Shown: positions 36,594 to 45,636, numbered from the stretch's first letter. The stretch: 64,000 nucleotides of DNA from Nocardia vulneris (GCF_001613425.1 NZ_BDCI01000011.1:124001-188000), one strand, 5' to 3'. The notes: generated by a model not told the origin, from the letters alone. Numbers and translations: made by a program.

Positions 36594-37903
36594 CGGCGGC
36601 CCACCTCTCGCGCGCGGACGCCGCGCTCGACCGCGACCGCGGCGAATTGCGCACGGCGGCAACAGCACACGCCGCCCTCCTGCGTGCACTCGGCCCGGTG
36701 CCGCGGCGGGACGAGATCGACGCCGCGCGCGCGGCCGAGTCCCACCGTGCCGTGCGCACGCTGCGCCGCCGGTTCCTGCGCGCGCATCTGGGCGCGGTGT
36801 ACGCCGCGGCGACCGACGATCTGCGTCGCCCGCTGCGGCTGGCCGAACTCGCCGCGGCGGCCGGGGACCTGTTCCCCGGCCTGCTGCCCGATGCCGAACA
36901 GCTCGCCGCCGAAGCCGGTACGCCGCAGGCGGCCAAGGAAGGCTGGGAGATCGACCAGGGCATCTTCTTCCACGCCGTCTTCGCCGATCCCGTGGCGGGC
37001 AACCATCTGCTGGACGCGATGCGGGCTCCGACGGCCCGCGCCCTCGGGCTGCTGGCCGAATACGAGGCGACCGGGCTGATCACGCTGCCCGCGGTCGAGT
37101 TGCGGCGCATCGGCACCACCGCGACGCTCACCATCACCAACGGCCACTGTCTCAACGCCGAGGACAACCAGCACGTCGCGGACATGGAGTGCGCGGTCGA
37201 TCTGGTGCTGCTCGACCCGCGTTCCCGGGTCGGCGTGGTGCGCGGCGGCGTGATGGATCATCCGCGCTACCGCGGTCGCCGGGTGTTCAGCGCGGGCATC
37301 AATCTGGCGCAGCTGCACGAGGGACGGATCTCATTCGTCGATTTCCTCCTCGGCCGCGAAACCGGTTATATCGCAAAGATTCTGCGCGGGATGACCCGGG
37401 ACGAGCGGCACTGGCTGTCCGGCCCGGCGACCAAGCCGTGGATCGCCGCGGTCGACTCGTTCGCGATCGGCGGCGGCGCGCAACTGCTGCTGGTCTTCGA
37501 CCGGGTGATCGCGGCCGCCGACAGTTTCGTCAGCCTGCCCGCCGCGCAGGAGGGCATCATTCCGGGGGCGGGCAACCTGCGCCTGGGTCGCGCGACGAAC
37601 TTCCGGCTCTCGCGCGAGGTGATCCTGTGGGGTCGCAAGATCGCGGCGACCGATCCCGATGCCCGTCTCGTGCTGGACACGGTGGTCGAGCCCGACGCGA
37701 TGGACGCCGAAATCGACCGGGCCGCAGCACAACTGGCCGCCCCGGCGGTCGTCGCGAACAAGCATATGCTGGTCTGCGCCGAGGAACCGCAGGACGTGTT
37801 CCGGCGCTACCTGTCGGAATTCGCGCTGCATCAGGCGTTGCGCTGCTACAGCACCGACGTGCTGACGAAGGTGAGCCGCTTCCACGCCGGGGTGGGCCGA
37901 TGA
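36590..37903 (+). CDS. dpgC: 3,5-dihydroxyphenylacetyl-CoA dioxygenase
   Basis: A 437-residue protein with the DpgC layout: an N-terminal helical region of about 180 residues, then a crotonase fold. The fold shows [20 protein letters not shown], the oxyanion segment [17 protein letters not shown] and [19 protein letters not shown]. DpgC is a cofactor-free dioxygenase that turns 3,5-dihydroxyphenylacetyl-CoA into 3,5-dihydroxyphenylglyoxylate and CoA. The length and domain order match characterised enzymes. The GTG start overlaps dpgB and the stop overlaps dpgD, so the genes are tightly coupled. Confidence 0.93.
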   Translation: MTAAHLSRADAALDRDRGELRTAATAHAALLRALGPVPRRDEIDAARAAESHRAVRTLRRRFLRAHLGAVYAAATDDLRRPLRLAELAAAAGDLFPGLLPDAEQLAAEAGTPQAAKEGWEIDQGIFFHAVFADPVAGNHLLDAMRAPTARALGLLAEYEATGLITLPAVELRRIGTTATLTITNGHCLNAEDNQHVADMECAVDLVLLDPRSRVGVVRGGVMDHPRYRGRRVFSAGINLAQLHEGRISFVDFLLGRETGYIAKILRGMTRDERHWLSGPATKPWIAAVDSFAIGGGAQLLLVFDRVIAAADSFVSLPAAQEGIIPGAGNLRLGRATNFRLSREVILWGRKIAATDPDARLVLDTVVEPDAMDAEIDRAAAQLAAPAVVANKHMLVCAEEPQDVFRRYLSEFALHQALRCYSTDVLTKVSRFHAGVGR

Positions 37904-38712
37904 CGCTGTCCGCCGAGGCGCTGACGACGGTCGACTACCGCAAGCACGGCCACGTCGCCACCGTGGAGCTCTGCCGGCCCGAGGTGCTCAACGCGATGAA
38001 CCTGCGGATGCACCACGAGCTCGGGCAGGTCTGGGACGATATCGAGGCCGACCCGGCGATCTGGGTGGTGGTGCTCGGCGGCAAAGGGGGACGGGCGTTT
38101 TCGGTCGGGCAGGATCTGAAGGAGCTGGCCGGCCGGATCGACGCGGGCACGGCGCACTCGTCGTTCGGTAGTGCGGGCAAGCCGGGATTTCCGCGGCTGA
38201 CCGAGCGGTTCGCGTTCGCCAAACCGGTGCTCGCCAAGGTGTCCGGCTACGCGCTGGGCGGTGGTTTCGAGCTCGCGCTCGCCTGCGACCTCATCGTCGC
38301 CGCCGACGACGCCGAATTCGGGCTTCCCGAAGCGAAACTCGGGCTGATCCCGGGGGCGGGCGGGGTGTTCCGGCTGCCGCGGCAGGCGCCGTACCGGGTG
38401 GCGCTGGGGTATCTGCTGACCGGACGGCGGTTGTCCGCCGCACGGGCCGCCGAACTCGGCCTGGTCAACGAGGTGGTTCCGGCCGCCGAACTCGACGCCT
38501 GCGTCGATCGCTGGGTCGCCGACCTGCTGGCCTGTGCGCCGCTGTCGGTGCGCGCGATCAAACAGGCCGCCGCGGCCGGGGCGGCCAAGCCGCTGCCGGA
38601 CGCATTCGTGGCCGATTACCCGTGGGAAACCCTGCGGGCGAACTCGGCCGACGCACAGGAAGGACCCCGGGCCTTCGTGGCGAAACGCGCCCCGAACTGG
38701 ACCGGGCAATGA
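37900..38712 (+). CDS. dpgD: enoyl-CoA hydratase-like enzyme DpgD
   Basis: A 270-residue crotonase. Features are [19 protein letters not shown], the oxyanion-hole segments [10 protein letters not shown] and [20 protein letters not shown], and the acidic residue of [16 protein letters not shown]. DpgD assists dehydration and ring formation with DpgA and DpgB. The ATG overlaps the dpgC stop (ATGA), and the next gene, a ThDP-dependent decarboxylase, starts 11 bp after its stop. By sequence alone it could pass for a general enoyl-CoA hydratase; the context makes DpgD clear. Confidence 0.9.
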   Translation: MTLSAEALTTVDYRKHGHVATVELCRPEVLNAMNLRMHHELGQVWDDIEADPAIWVVVLGGKGGRAFSVGQDLKELAGRIDAGTAHSSFGSAGKPGFPRLTERFAFAKPVLAKVSGYALGGGFELALACDLIVAADDAEFGLPEAKLGLIPGAGGVFRLPRQAPYRVALGYLLTGRRLSAARAAELGLVNEVVPAAELDACVDRWVADLLACAPLSVRAIKQAAAAGAAKPLPDAFVADYPWETLRANSADAQEGPRAFVAKRAPNWTGQ

Positions 38713-38722
38713 AGGAATGACA

Positions 38723-40540
38723 ATGGATTCACCTGGTAAGAAGCTGGGCCGCGACATCATCTTCGACTATCTGCGCGACGCGGGGATCGAATACGCCTTC
38801 GGCGTGCCGGGCACCCACGAGATCCCGCTGATCGATGGCACCACCATCCCGGAGAACGGGGTGTCCTACATTCCGTGCCTGCACGAGAACATCGCGCTCG
38901 GCGCCGCCATGGGCTACGCCAGGATGTCGGGGCGGCCGGGCGCGGCGATCGTGCACGTCACGCCGGGCACCGCCAATATCATCGGAAACCTGTTCAACGC
39001 TTACCGTTCCAACATTCCGCTGATCGTGTTCTGCGGCCAGCAGCACAGCGATCTGCTGGTGCAGGAGCCGATTCTGGCCTCGGACCTGGTGCGGACGGCG
39101 GGCCAGTACACCAAGTGGGCCCACGAGATCCGCAACGTCGACGAGATCCCGATCGTCATGCAACGTGCGTTCAAAGAGGTGCTGGTGCCGCCGTTCCAGC
39201 CGGTGTTCATCTCGATACCGTGGAACTTCCTGATCGAGGCGCCCGCGCTGCAGGAGACGGGGCGGGCCACCCGGATCGCGCACGCGGTGATCGGTGATCC
39301 CGCCGGCGTCGCGGCGGCTGCGGAAACCCTTGCCCGCGCGCGGAATCCGGTGCTGCTGGTGGGGGATGGCGTCGGCGAGGCGGCGGCCTGGCCGGAGATC
39401 GAGGAGCTGGCGACGCTGCTCGGCGCGGCGGTCTATTCGACGAATCAATCGAGCAGGCTGAACTATCCGAACGATCTGCCGCACTGGCAGGGCGAGCTGC
39501 TGCCCACCCAGGAGGGTGTGCACATGCAGCTGGGCGACTTCGACACGGTCTTCCAGATCGGGGTGAACACCCAGGCGCAGATCCTCGTCTTCCGCTGGGA
39601 GAACGGGCCGATCATTCCGGCGCACCTCACCCAGGTGACGCTGCACAACGACGCGTGGGAGATCGGCAAGAACTACTACTCGGAGGTCGGGGTCCTCGGC
39701 GACATCGCGATGACATTGCCGCGGATCATCGACGGCATCGCCACCCACCCGGACTTCGACTGGTCCGCGGCGGAGGCGAGAAACTTTCGGGTGCAACAGC
39801 TTTCCGCCGGACGCGACGAGGGGTTCGCGGCCCTGACCGATCTCTTCGCCCACGCCGACGTGGACGCGCGGATTCCCGACATCCAGGTGCCGATGGCCAT
39901 CGCCGAGGTGCAGGAGAAGCTCAGCAAGCCGATCACCGTGATCAACGAGGCGTTCTCGATCCTGGCCGCGGTGCAGAAGACGATCCGGTACGACGTGCCC
40001 GACGCCTACTTCTGCACCACGGGCGGTTCCCTGGGCTTCTCCTTGCCTGCGTCGCTGGGTATTTCGCTCGCGCTGGGTAGGGAGCGGCTGGTCGTGAACA
40101 TCGTCGGCGACGGGTCCGCGCTGTTCCACACCAATGCCTGGTGGACCACGCGCAAGTTCGACCTGCCGGTGCTGTACCTGGTGCTGAACAACCACGAGTA
40201 CAAGACGCTGATGACGGGCGTCGGCGCGATCGAGCAGATCTACGGCTGGGAGCCCGCCAACGAACCCTGGTATCTGCGGCTGGGGCAGCCCAACCAGGAC
40301 TTCGCGGCGATCGCGGCGACCTTCGATATCGACGGCGAGGTCGTCACCGAGGGGTGCAAGCTGCGTGACGCCATCGAGCGCGGGTTCAAGGTGATCGAGG
40401 GCGGTGCGCCCTACGTGATCGACATCCGCGTCGATCCCGCGTCCGGACCGCCCGCACCCACGGTGGACATGTTCATGGCCGAGAAGCCGGGCGTGGACGC
40501 CGAATTGGTGCAACGCCTGCAGGCGCTCGGCCCGCCCTGA
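38723..40540 (+). CDS. ThDP-dependent decarboxylase (benzoylformate decarboxylase-like)
   Basis: A 605-residue ThDP enzyme. The N-terminal Pyr domain has the activating Glu56 (CLHENIALGAAMGYAR), the central domain is Rossmann-like, and the PP domain has the GDG...NN cofactor motif (GDGSALFHTNAW to VLNNHEY, about 461-489). Position suggests the substrate: DpgC makes 3,5-dihydroxyphenylglyoxylate, which is a benzoylformate, so decarboxylation would give 3,5-dihydroxybenzaldehyde. Carboligation is also possible for such enzymes. GAAGGA lies 6 bp before ATG 38723; an ATG six bases earlier is too close. It is 10 bp from dpgD in the same operon and is followed by a 26-bp palindrome. Confidence 0.85.
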   Translation: MDSPGKKLGRDIIFDYLRDAGIEYAFGVPGTHEIPLIDGTTIPENGVSYIPCLHENIALGAAMGYARMSGRPGAAIVHVTPGTANIIGNLFNAYRSNIPLIVFCGQQHSDLLVQEPILASDLVRTAGQYTKWAHEIRNVDEIPIVMQRAFKEVLVPPFQPVFISIPWNFLIEAPALQETGRATRIAHAVIGDPAGVAAAAETLARARNPVLLVGDGVGEAAAWPEIEELATLLGAAVYSTNQSSRLNYPNDLPHWQGELLPTQEGVHMQLGDFDTVFQIGVNTQAQILVFRWENGPIIPAHLTQVTLHNDAWEIGKNYYSEVGVLGDIAMTLPRIIDGIATHPDFDWSAAEARNFRVQQLSAGRDEGFAALTDLFAHADVDARIPDIQVPMAIAEVQEKLSKPITVINEAFSILAAVQKTIRYDVPDAYFCTTGGSLGFSLPASLGISLALGRERLVVNIVGDGSALFHTNAWWTTRKFDLPVLYLVLNNHEYKTLMTGVGAIEQIYGWEPANEPWYLRLGQPNQDFAAIAATFDIDGEVVTEGCKLRDAIERGFKVIEGGAPYVIDIRVDPASGPPAPTVDMFMAEKPGVDAELVQRLQALGPP

Positions 40541-40555
40541 TCCGGCTCGCAACAC

Positions 40556-40581
40556 CGTGGGGCGGCGGCCGCCGCCCCACG
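40556..40581. terminator. 26-bp perfect palindrome between the decarboxylase and catalase-like genes
   Basis: CGTGGGGCGGCGG (40556-40568) is followed at once by its reverse complement (40569-40581). It lies 15 bp after the decarboxylase stop. It can fold as a strong hairpin without a T tract, so it may terminate or attenuate transcription before the redox genes; a dimer-binding site is the alternative. Confidence 0.6.
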
Positions 40582-40605
40582 CAGTGCACGAAAGAGGGGG
40601 AACTC

Positions 40606-41676
40606 ATGACCGACGAAAGTTCGGGCTTGTCGTTGAACCGGCGCACGGTACTGGGCGGCGCGGTGCTCGCCGCCGTCGGCGCCGCGGGCATCGGTGGCTT
40701 CCTGTTCAGTGAAAACATCATCGGCCCTTGGCGTTTGACGGCCCGGCGGGTCGCCGACCGGCTGCAGGAGGCGGCGGGCGGGAACTTTTCCGGCCGCCGC
40801 CGCAACCACGCCAAAGGGATTGCCGTGGCAGGGTATTTCGAGAGCAACGGCAACGGCGTCGAAGTGTGCAAGGCGTCGGTGTTCCGCGCCGGCCGGTATC
40901 GCCTCGACGGCCGTTTCTCCCTGGCCGGCGGAAATCCGCACGTGCCCGACGATCTCGCTACGCCGCGCGGGCTCGGCCTGCGGCTGTTCCTGCCCGACGG
41001 CGAGCAGTGGCGGCTGGCCCTGGTGAACGTCCCGGTGTTTCTCGACGCGACGCCGGACGATTTCTACACGCGGACACTCGCTTTCGCACCCGATCCGGCG
41101 ACCGGCAAGCCCGACCCGGCGCGGATGCGGCAGCACCTGGCCACCCATCCGAAAACCGCGGCCGCCTTGGCGCTCATCGAGCAGGGGCCGCACGCCCCGA
41201 GCTTCGCCAGTTCGACCTACTACGGCCTCAACGCTTTCGAGTGCACCGACGCCGCGGGCCGGGCAGTGCCCGTGCGCTGGCAACTCGAACCGGAGGCGAA
41301 CCCGGTGCCGCCGCAGCGGCCGGGCGCGGACCAGCTGTTCGACGCGCTCGTCGCCGAGCTGCGGCGCGGTCCGCTGCGCTGGAAACTGCGCCTGGTCATC
41401 GGGATTCGCGGCCAGGACGCCACCGACGACGCGACGAAACCGTGGCCCGCCGATCGGCGCGCCGTGGAGGTCGGCACGTTGGTGCTCGACGCGGTGCACA
41501 CCGAAGCCGCCGACAATGTGCAGGACGTCAATTTCGATCCGCTCGTGCTACCCGACGGCATCGCGGCCTCCGACGATCCGCTGCTGCCCGCTCGGTCGGC
41601 CGTCTACGCCGAGTCGTTCCGGCGGCGGGCGGGCGAGCCGCGGGCCGCGGGTGCGATCCAGGTGGTGCAGGCGTGA
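40606..41676 (+). CDS. Tat-exported catalase-family haem protein (SrpA-like)
   Basis: A 356-residue protein. The N-terminus NRRTVLGGAVLAAVGAAGIG has a twin-arginine-type motif and hydrophobic stretch, so it may be exported folded. The remainder is a small catalase-related fold: the distal His is in RRRNHAKGIAVAGYF, and the proximal Tyr of the YxxxxR type is in SAVYAESFRRR near the C-terminus. These mini-catalases are usually peroxidases or catalases with low activity. Its stop overlaps the cytochrome b561 start by one base (TGATG), a pairing that suggests electron transfer between membrane and exported haem. A role in dpg-product oxidation is only inferred. Confidence 0.87.
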   Translation: MTDESSGLSLNRRTVLGGAVLAAVGAAGIGGFLFSENIIGPWRLTARRVADRLQEAAGGNFSGRRRNHAKGIAVAGYFESNGNGVEVCKASVFRAGRYRLDGRFSLAGGNPHVPDDLATPRGLGLRLFLPDGEQWRLALVNVPVFLDATPDDFYTRTLAFAPDPATGKPDPARMRQHLATHPKTAAALALIEQGPHAPSFASSTYYGLNAFECTDAAGRAVPVRWQLEPEANPVPPQRPGADQLFDALVAELRRGPLRWKLRLVIGIRGQDATDDATKPWPADRRAVEVGTLVLDAVHTEAADNVQDVNFDPLVLPDGIAASDDPLLPARSAVYAESFRRRAGEPRAAGAIQVVQA

Positions 41677-42236
41677 TGACCGCACTCGGCGAAACCCGCA
41701 CCGAGCAGCCCGCCCGCTTCGGGGTCACGGCGCGAATCCTGCACTGGCTGATGGCGATCCTGATCGTCGCGATGATTTTCGTCGGTGGCGCGCTGGTCGG
41801 CTCGCTCGGCCACTACCGGCTGCTACTGGAGGTGCACAAATCCCTCGGGTTCGCGATCCTGGTGCTCGCCGTACTGCGCATCGGAAATCGGCTGTGGCAC
41901 CGGCCGCCCCCGCCGCCGCTCGGCCTCAGCAAGCCCGAGCGGCTGGTCGCCACCGGCTCCGAAATCCTCATGTACGCACTGTTCCTGGCCCAGCCGATCA
42001 TCGGCTGGGCGCTGGTTTCGGCCTCGGGGATCCCGATCCGGGTCTTCGGCGGGCTGCGCGTCCCGGCGATCGCGCCCACCGACGCCGGGCTGTACGCGAC
42101 GCTGCGCACGGTGCACGGCATCCTGGCCTACTTGCTGCTCGCGGCCTTCACCGCGCATATCTGCGCGGTGCTGTTCCATGCGTTGCTGTTGCGGGACAAG
42201 CTGCTTCGGCGCATGACCTTCGGCTCGCGCCGTTAG
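41676..42236 (+). CDS. cytochrome b561 family protein
   Basis: A 186-residue four-helix membrane cytochrome. The haem-binding His residues are in RILHWLMA, LEVHKSLGF, TVHGILAY and AHICAVLFHALLL, matching the bacterial b561/YodB type that binds two haems b. It moves electrons between quinol and periplasmic acceptors. ATG 41676 (or GTG 41673) overlaps the catalase-like gene, a common partnership for SrpA-like proteins. The MFS gene starts 10 bp after its stop. Confidence 0.92.
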   Translation: MTALGETRTEQPARFGVTARILHWLMAILIVAMIFVGGALVGSLGHYRLLLEVHKSLGFAILVLAVLRIGNRLWHRPPPPPLGLSKPERLVATGSEILMYALFLAQPIIGWALVSASGIPIRVFGGLRVPAIAPTDAGLYATLRTVHGILAYLLLAAFTAHICAVLFHALLLRDKLLRRMTFGSRR

Positions 42237-42246
42237 GGCCTGTGTC

Positions 42247-43431
42247 ATGAAACCCGCCGCGGTCGAGCGCGACCGCACCGCAGGCCTGCCGACCGCGGGA
42301 CTGCTGATCGGCATCGTGCTGATCGGCGCGAACCTGCGGGCCGCGCTCACCGGCGTCGGCGCGCTGCTGCCCACCATCGAACGCGAGACGGGGCTGTCCA
42401 GTACGGGCAGCGGGGTGCTCGGCGCGTTGCCGTTGCTGATCTTCGCCGCCGTCGCACCCCTGGTCGCCCGGATCGCGGGCCGCGGATCCGCACGGGTGCT
42501 GCTGGTCGCCCTGCTCGGGCTCGTCGCGGGTGTGCTGCTGCGTTCGGCCGCCGGCCTGTGGTGCCTGTTCGCGGGCACCGCGATCCTGGCCGTGGCCATT
42601 ACCTTCGGCAACGTGCTGTTGCCGGCGGTGCTGCGTGCGACCCTGCCCGAGCGCCGGATCGGCTGGGCGACAGGCGCTTACGTGACCGCGATGACCTTGG
42701 CCGCGGCGGTGTCGTCAGGGGTGTCGGTGCCGCTGTCGGAGCACTTGCCCGGCGGCTGGCGCAGCGCGCTGGCATGCTGGGCGGTGCTCGCGGTCGCCGC
42801 GCTGCTGGTCTGGTCGGGGCAGCAGCGACGACACGTGCGGGCACCGGCCGCCACGGCGCCCGCGGGCATGCCGTGGCGGTCCGGCCTCGCCTGGCAGGTC
42901 AGCGTGTTCATGGGCCTGCAGTCGCTGGGCTTCTACGCGATCATCGCCTGGCTGCCGAGCATCGTGCACGACAACGGCATGTCGGAGCGGGCGGCGGGCT
43001 TGCTGCTGTTCGCCTTTCAGCTGCTCGGCCTGCTCGCGGTCAACCTGCTGCCGTGGCTCGAACGGTGGCTCGGCGACCAGCGGCTGCTCGCCGCGGGCGC
43101 CTCCGCGCTCAACGCGATCGGTTTCCTGCTGCTCGCGCTCGCGCCGCGCTCGGCGCTGGTCTCGGTGCTGCTGATCGGTCTCGGCGCGGGCGTATGCCTG
43201 GTGCTGGCCATGACCTTCCAGAGCAGGCGGGCCCGCGACGCCGCGCAGGCGGCCGCCCTCGCCGGGATGGCACAGACGGTCGGCTTCGCGGTCGCCGCGG
43301 TCGGCCCGTTGCTGCTCGGTTTGCTGCACACGCTGACCGCGGGCTGGGCGCTCGCGCTGCTCACACTGACCGCCGCGACGCTGGCACAGGCAGTGGTCGG
43401 TTGGGGTGCGGGACGTGACGTGCGGCTGTGA
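42247..43431 (+). CDS. MFS transporter (CynX/NimT-like)
   Basis: A 394-residue transporter with twelve helices. The opening LIGIVLIGANLRAALTGVGA and the later FMGLQSLGFYAIIAWLPSI are characteristic of the CynX/NimT/YycB branch, whose members carry cyanate, nitroimidazoles or other small aromatic molecules. It is 10 bp after the b561 gene, on the same strand as the dpg genes, and could export the resorcinol product (inference). The ATG at 42247 is chosen; the ribosome site is weak, which suits coupling. Confidence 0.9.
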   Translation: MKPAAVERDRTAGLPTAGLLIGIVLIGANLRAALTGVGALLPTIERETGLSSTGSGVLGALPLLIFAAVAPLVARIAGRGSARVLLVALLGLVAGVLLRSAAGLWCLFAGTAILAVAITFGNVLLPAVLRATLPERRIGWATGAYVTAMTLAAAVSSGVSVPLSEHLPGGWRSALACWAVLAVAALLVWSGQQRRHVRAPAATAPAGMPWRSGLAWQVSVFMGLQSLGFYAIIAWLPSIVHDNGMSERAAGLLLFAFQLLGLLAVNLLPWLERWLGDQRLLAAGASALNAIGFLLLALAPRSALVSVLLIGLGAGVCLVLAMTFQSRRARDAAQAAALAGMAQTVGFAVAAVGPLLLGLLHTLTAGWALALLTLTAATLAQAVVGWGAGRDVRL

Positions 43432-43523
43432 CCATCAGCCCGCGACCGCGGCCCGCTGAGCGGACCGTGCCGGTATGCCCGCGACGGCTCGCCCCGATAT
43501 CCGGAGTGGAGAGGAGGGCACCC

Positions 43524-44129
43524 ATGACTCGCTATTGGCCCATGACCCGCGAAACGCTCACGATCGGTTCACCGTTCGGCCCACGGGACGGCGGATTCCA
43601 TTCCGGTCAGGACTTCCCGGCGCCCGACGGGACGCCGATCCACGCCTGTGCCGGCGGCACGGTGCTCCACCTCGGGGCCGCCGCGGGCTACGGACAGTGG
43701 ATCGTCATCGACCATCCCGCCGCGGAAGGCGGCGGTGTCACCGAATACGGGCATATGTGGGATGCCCGCGCGACCGGGCTGTCGGTCGGGGACCGGGTCG
43801 AGGCGGGGCAACTGATCGGATACGTCGGCAGCAACGGCCAATCCAGCGGTCCGCACCTGCATCTCAGCGTGATGCCGTACGGCTACGATCCGGGCGCCAA
43901 GATCGATCCGCTCGACTGGCTCGCCGCCGCGCGCTTCCTGGGCGGGTTCTTGTCCTGGCTCAGTGACCAGGAGCAGCGGGAGTTGCTCGACCGGACCCGG
44001 GAGGTCTGGACCCAGTTGTTAGGGCCCGCCGGGAAGGGCTGGCCGCAGCTCGGGCGGCACGCGAACGGCGCGAATCGCACCGTGGTGGACGCGCTCGCCG
44101 CGATACAGCCCGCGAAACACCCGGGTTGA
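43524..44129 (+). CDS. M23-family peptidase domain protein without signal peptide
   Basis: A 201-residue protein with an M23 (LytM) fold: the zinc ligands H26 and D30 are in FHSGQDF, the later pair is H111-x-H113 in GPHLHL, and YGHM lies between. The enzymes cleave peptide bridges in peptidoglycan. No signal peptide or membrane helix is present; the protein starts directly with the catalytic region. The tail (about 130-201) contains WLSDQEQRELLDRTREVW, similar to tails of lysin-like proteins carried by actinobacterial phages, so a phage origin or a cytosolic holin-type export is possible. The ATG at 43524 follows GAGGAGG. Confidence 0.85.
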   Translation: MTRYWPMTRETLTIGSPFGPRDGGFHSGQDFPAPDGTPIHACAGGTVLHLGAAAGYGQWIVIDHPAAEGGGVTEYGHMWDARATGLSVGDRVEAGQLIGYVGSNGQSSGPHLHLSVMPYGYDPGAKIDPLDWLAAARFLGGFLSWLSDQEQRELLDRTREVWTQLLGPAGKGWPQLGRHANGANRTVVDALAAIQPAKHPG

Positions 44130-44160
44130 CCGCGCTGCCCGCGGCGGGCATGGTGAGCCG

Positions 44161-45126
44161 ATGGGCAGTGCAGAGGTCCGCGCGGGGATCGCGCTGACCA
44201 ACCTCGACAAGCCGCTGTTCGACGGCGCCGAGGCGACCAAGCGCGATCTGGTCGACTATCTGGCGGCGGTCGGCGAGCGCATGGTGCGCCAGCTGCGCGA
44301 CCGGCCGCTGTCGGTGATCCGGGTGCGGCCGGGGCAAGAGCCGTTCATGCAGAAGAACCTGCCCAAGTACACCCCGGAGTGGATGCACCGGGTGACGATG
44401 TGGGCCGAGAGTTCCCGTCGTGAAGTCACTTACGCGCTGGCCGACGAGGTCCGCACGCTGGTGTGGTTCGGCAACCAGCGGGCGATCGAATACCACACCA
44501 CGTTGCTGCGCGCCGACCACGGCAAGGGCCCGACGCACCTCGTGCTCGATATCGATCCGGCGCCCGAGCAGCCGTTCGGGCAGGCAGTGCGTGCCGCGCA
44601 GCTGATCCGCACGGCGCTCGGCAACGACGGGCTCGACGGCGCGGTGAAAACCAGTGGCGCCAAAGGGGTGCACGTCTTCGTCCCGCTGGTGCCGGGGCTC
44701 GCCATCGACGATGTCGCGGCCGCGACCCGGGCGATCGCCGCCCGTGCGGAGCGGATCGATCCGGAACTGGCTACCACCGCGTTCATTCGAGAGGACCGGG
44801 GCGGTCGCGTGTTCCTCGACTCCACCCGGGCGGGCGGCGCGACCGTCGTCGCCGCCTACAGTCCGCGCATCCGGCCGGGCACGACGGTGTCGTTTCCGGT
44901 GGCATGGTCGGATCTCGAGCAGGTCACCCCGCGCGATTTCACCGTGCGCAACGCGGTGGCGCAGCTCGGTGACCGCGACCCGTGGGCCACGGAAATGCCC
45001 GCGCCACAAACCCTGCCCGCCGACCTCGTCGCCGAAGGCCACACCATCCCCGTCGCCCGCGTACAGGCCATGCACGAGGGCAAACGCCGAGCCCGCGCCC
45101 GCCGCACAAATTCCACCCCGGACTGA
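44161..45126 (+). CDS. ligD: stand-alone LigD-type primase/polymerase domain
   Basis: A 321-residue archaeo-eukaryotic-primase-like polymerase of the kind used in bacterial non-homologous end joining. The metal-binding DxD is in LVLDIDPAP (about 130-132), the nucleotide-contacting segment SGAKGVHVFVPL lies near 165, and VFLDSTRAGGATVVAAYSPR holds the third acidic residue. The ligase and nuclease parts of full LigD are absent, as in the PolD1/PolD2-type proteins of mycobacteria. No ku gene is adjacent. It probably fills gaps or adds nucleotides in repair. The ATG at 44161 is chosen. Confidence 0.92.
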   Translation: MGSAEVRAGIALTNLDKPLFDGAEATKRDLVDYLAAVGERMVRQLRDRPLSVIRVRPGQEPFMQKNLPKYTPEWMHRVTMWAESSRREVTYALADEVRTLVWFGNQRAIEYHTTLLRADHGKGPTHLVLDIDPAPEQPFGQAVRAAQLIRTALGNDGLDGAVKTSGAKGVHVFVPLVPGLAIDDVAAATRAIAARAERIDPELATTAFIREDRGGRVFLDSTRAGGATVVAAYSPRIRPGTTVSFPVAWSDLEQVTPRDFTVRNAVAQLGDRDPWATEMPAPQTLPADLVAEGHTIPVARVQAMHEGKRRARARRTNSTPD

Positions 45127-45129
45127 GTG

Positions 45130-45636
45130 TCAACCTTGTTCGGCTGCTCTTTGCAGGAAATGGGCTCGGTTGTCGTCCAAGTACTTCTGCCAGCGCTGCG
45201 TCAGCCCGGGCACTCCTGGAACACCGCCGGGGGGCGGTGGCATGAAGGTGACGAAGTCGCCCACGTCGTCCGGATAACCGAAATCTGCGTAGAGCAGGTC
45301 AACGGTCTTGAATGGTTCCTCGAATTCGCTGCGGTTCTCGTGTACCCAGGCGAGTGCGAGGTAGAGCCAGACCTTTTCGTCATGATCGAATAACTTTTCC
45401 ATAAGGTCAGGAATGCGGTCCAACTCGTCGGACAGCAGCAGCGATATGTCCTCGATGACAGCCATCTTGTCGTCCGCGGGAACGATGCTTGTCAAAGCCA
45501 GTGCGACAACATCTTTCGAGGTGATCCACTGGTGCTCATAACCGTAGCGCAATTCGCTCGGAGTCAGTTCGGCCCGCTCGGCGATGAACGACGCCGGGAT
45601 ATTGAACTTCACCGAATCGTTGTCGTCGTCGTTCAT
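45130..45636 (-). CDS. DUF2247-like protein
   Basis: A 168-residue acidic protein matching from memory the DUF2247 family: ELTPSELRYGYEHQWITSKD, LLLSDELDRIPDLMEKLF, WLYLALAWVHENR and YADFGYPDDVGDFVTFMPPP. It has no signal peptide. Members of this family are often found beside polymorphic-toxin genes, so an immunity role is conceivable, but no toxin gene is seen here. Its base composition is lower in GC than that of its neighbours, which hints at recent acquisition. It converges on the LigD gene with 3 bp between stops. Confidence 0.72.
   Translation of the reverse strand: MNDDDNDSVKFNIPASFIAERAELTPSELRYGYEHQWITSKDVVALALTSIVPADDKMAVIEDISLLLSDELDRIPDLMEKLFDHDEKVWLYLALAWVHENRSEFEEPFKTVDLLYADFGYPDDVGDFVTFMPPPPGGVPGVPGLTQRWQKYLDDNRAHFLQRAAEQG

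Noticed and set aside
38729-40555. 608-residue open frame opposite the ThDP decarboxylase
   Set aside because: A shadow frame; the decarboxylase has all cofactor motifs in the correct order.
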